A stretch of 61,567 bases of DNA, taken from positions 1 to 61,567 of the forward strand of contig JAFAYV010000022.1 in the NCBI GenBank assembly GCA_019240115.1, read 5' to 3'. The position numbers were made by a program, and so were the translations under genes. Below the pieces are notes generated by a model, which did no database searches, was not told the origin of the DNA, and saw nothing but the letters and a program-made list of their open reading frames with translations. The stretch is from Solirubrobacterales bacterium (GTDB lineage: Bacteria > Actinomycetota > Thermoleophilia > Solirubrobacterales > Solirubrobacteraceae). Below are positions 60,700 through 61,567 of this stretch, piece after piece (the stretch's first letter is position 1; each line of letters starts with the position of its first letter).

Positions 60700-61567
60700 A
60701 TGAGCAGCGGCGACGAGTCGCCCCGGATGGAGGCGATGGTCGACCGCGCCGAAGCGGTGTGGGGCCGTCTGTCACGCGTCTGGGAGCGCCTGACGCGCGA
60801 GCGGCGACTCGCCGCCGGAGCCGCCGTCGGGCTCTTCATCAGCCTGTTCCTCCCCTGGTATCAGGAGACGGTGATCGCCCGCGGCGTGACCAACCTGCGC
60901 TCGCTGAGCGAGACCCTGACCGGCTGGGGGGCATTCTCGTTCGTCGAGGCGGCGGTGCTGCTCGTCGCCGGGGGCGTGCTCGTGCTCGTCTTCGCCCGAG
61001 CCGAGGGTCGCGCCTTCCACGTGCCCGGCGGCGATGGCGGGGTCATCGTCGCCGCCGGCGGTTGGACCTGCCTGCTGATCATCTGGCGGATATTCGACAA
61101 GCAGGGCATCGAGGGCCACCGGCTGTACGCCATGACCTCGGGCATCGAGTGGGGGCTCGTGGTCGCGCTCGCGATCGCCGCCGTGCTGACCTACGCCGGG
61201 GTGCAGATCCGCCTCACGGCCGAGCCCGAGCCGCCGCTGCTCGACGAACCGCCGGACCGGGCCGCGCGGGCCGCCGGCCGGCGAGTGGCGATGCGCCCCC
61301 CGCGCGCCCGACCCGGCGCCGCGGACCGCAGCCCCTCGCCGGGGCCGGCGGGGCCCGACCTCGACGAGACGTGGATCGCCGTCGAGCGCTCGACGGCCGC
61401 GATCGAGCCGGTCGTGCGCCGCCGGCGCCCGAGCAGCCTCGCCGACGGCCCCGACATCGCCGACATCCTCGCGTCGCCGGCCGATGCCGCCCCCCCGCGC
61501 GCGCCGGCCGCCGAGGCCGGCACCGCGCCCCTGCGCGCGCGGGACGCCGCGGCCGACACCGCGCCCC
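60700..61567 (+). CDS. Membrane protein with long hydrophilic tail, C-terminus outside window
   Basis: The frame is open from ATG 60700 to the window end (289 codons). About four hydrophobic segments lie between residues 40 and 165 (RLAAGAAVGLFISLFLPW, VEAAVLLVAGGVLVLVFA, GVIVAAGGWTCLLIIW, WGLVVALAIAAVLTYAG), followed by a Pro/Ala/Arg-rich cytoplasmic tail. No family is recognised. The N-terminal 35 residues are charged and soluble. Confidence 0.65.
   Translation, partial: MSSGDESPRMEAMVDRAEAVWGRLSRVWERLTRERRLAAGAAVGLFISLFLPWYQETVIARGVTNLRSLSETLTGWGAFSFVEAAVLLVAGGVLVLVFARAEGRAFHVPGGDGGVIVAAGGWTCLLIIWRIFDKQGIEGHRLYAMTSGIEWGLVVALAIAAVLTYAGVQIRLTAEPEPPLLDEPPDRAARAAGRRVAMRPPRARPGAADRSPSPGPAGPDLDETWIAVERSTAAIEPVVRRRRPSSLADGPDIADILASPADAAPPRAPAAEAGTAPLRARDAAADTAP

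Overview
The window is about 61.6 kb of very GC-rich DNA with dense, mostly single-domain bacterial genes. The housekeeping order clpC-radA-disA-carD-ispD-ispF-cysS-sigH-type sigma factor, plus tilS-hpt-ftsH followed by fol genes and coaX, is an actinobacterial arrangement. The sequence style (Arg/Ala/Gly-rich exported proteins, frequent GTG starts, secreted S53 proteases, LAL-type LuxR regulator) suggests a deep-branching actinobacterium such as Thermoleophilia/Solirubrobacterales. This placement is inferred from gene content, not from a search.

Layout. 1-1.3 kb: an IS110-family transposase cut by the window edge, with a structured non-coding flank. 1.3-9.1 kb: Fur-type regulator, aldo/keto reductase, 1-Cys peroxiredoxin, SDR, PHP phosphoesterase, an exported protein, and a two-component pair whose kinase overlaps tail-to-tail with a SigH-like sigma factor. 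9.4-20.3 kb (minus strand): cysS, ispF, ispD, carD, disA, radA, clpC, a drug/metabolite-type exporter and greA. 20.4-26.7 kb: two tandem secreted sedolisins (S53) and a tRNA-dihydrouridine synthase. 26.8-36.1 kb: an amidohydrolase, then the minus-strand tilS-hpt-ftsH-(small membrane protein)-folP-folB-folK-coaX series, and a purine nucleoside phosphorylase. 36.3-45.6 kb: large exported, repeat-rich or hydrolase-like proteins, including a transglycosylase with a degenerate LytM domain and a frameshifted delta-60-repeat protein. 45.6-50.4 kb: sirtuin, M48-type metalloprotease and a 937-residue LuxR/ATPase regulator. 51-61.6 kb: MetE-like and amidohydrolase pair, PadR-ABC exporter operon, PiT phosphate transporter, CorA, acyl-CoA dehydrogenase and small or partial membrane proteins.

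Two themes stand out. First, many genes without a Shine-Dalgarno sequence have a TAnnnT hexamer 6-11 nt before the start codon, which fits leaderless transcription and helps to choose starts. Second, short tandem arrays of unrelated sequence (17, 18, 19, 24, 25, 31, 36 and 60 bp) recur at gene ends and starts. The most striking are in the folate operon. Before folP, a 17-bp unit carrying ribosome-binding site, stop and start (GGAG-CCGAC-GTGA) is repeated eight times, giving an unbroken chain of tiny stop/start-overlapping reading frames. Before folK, a 19-bp unit that repeats the start-codon region is present two to three times.

I recognised no tRNA, rRNA, CRISPR array or prophage. Most other long open frames on the opposite strand of real genes are composition artefacts of high GC.
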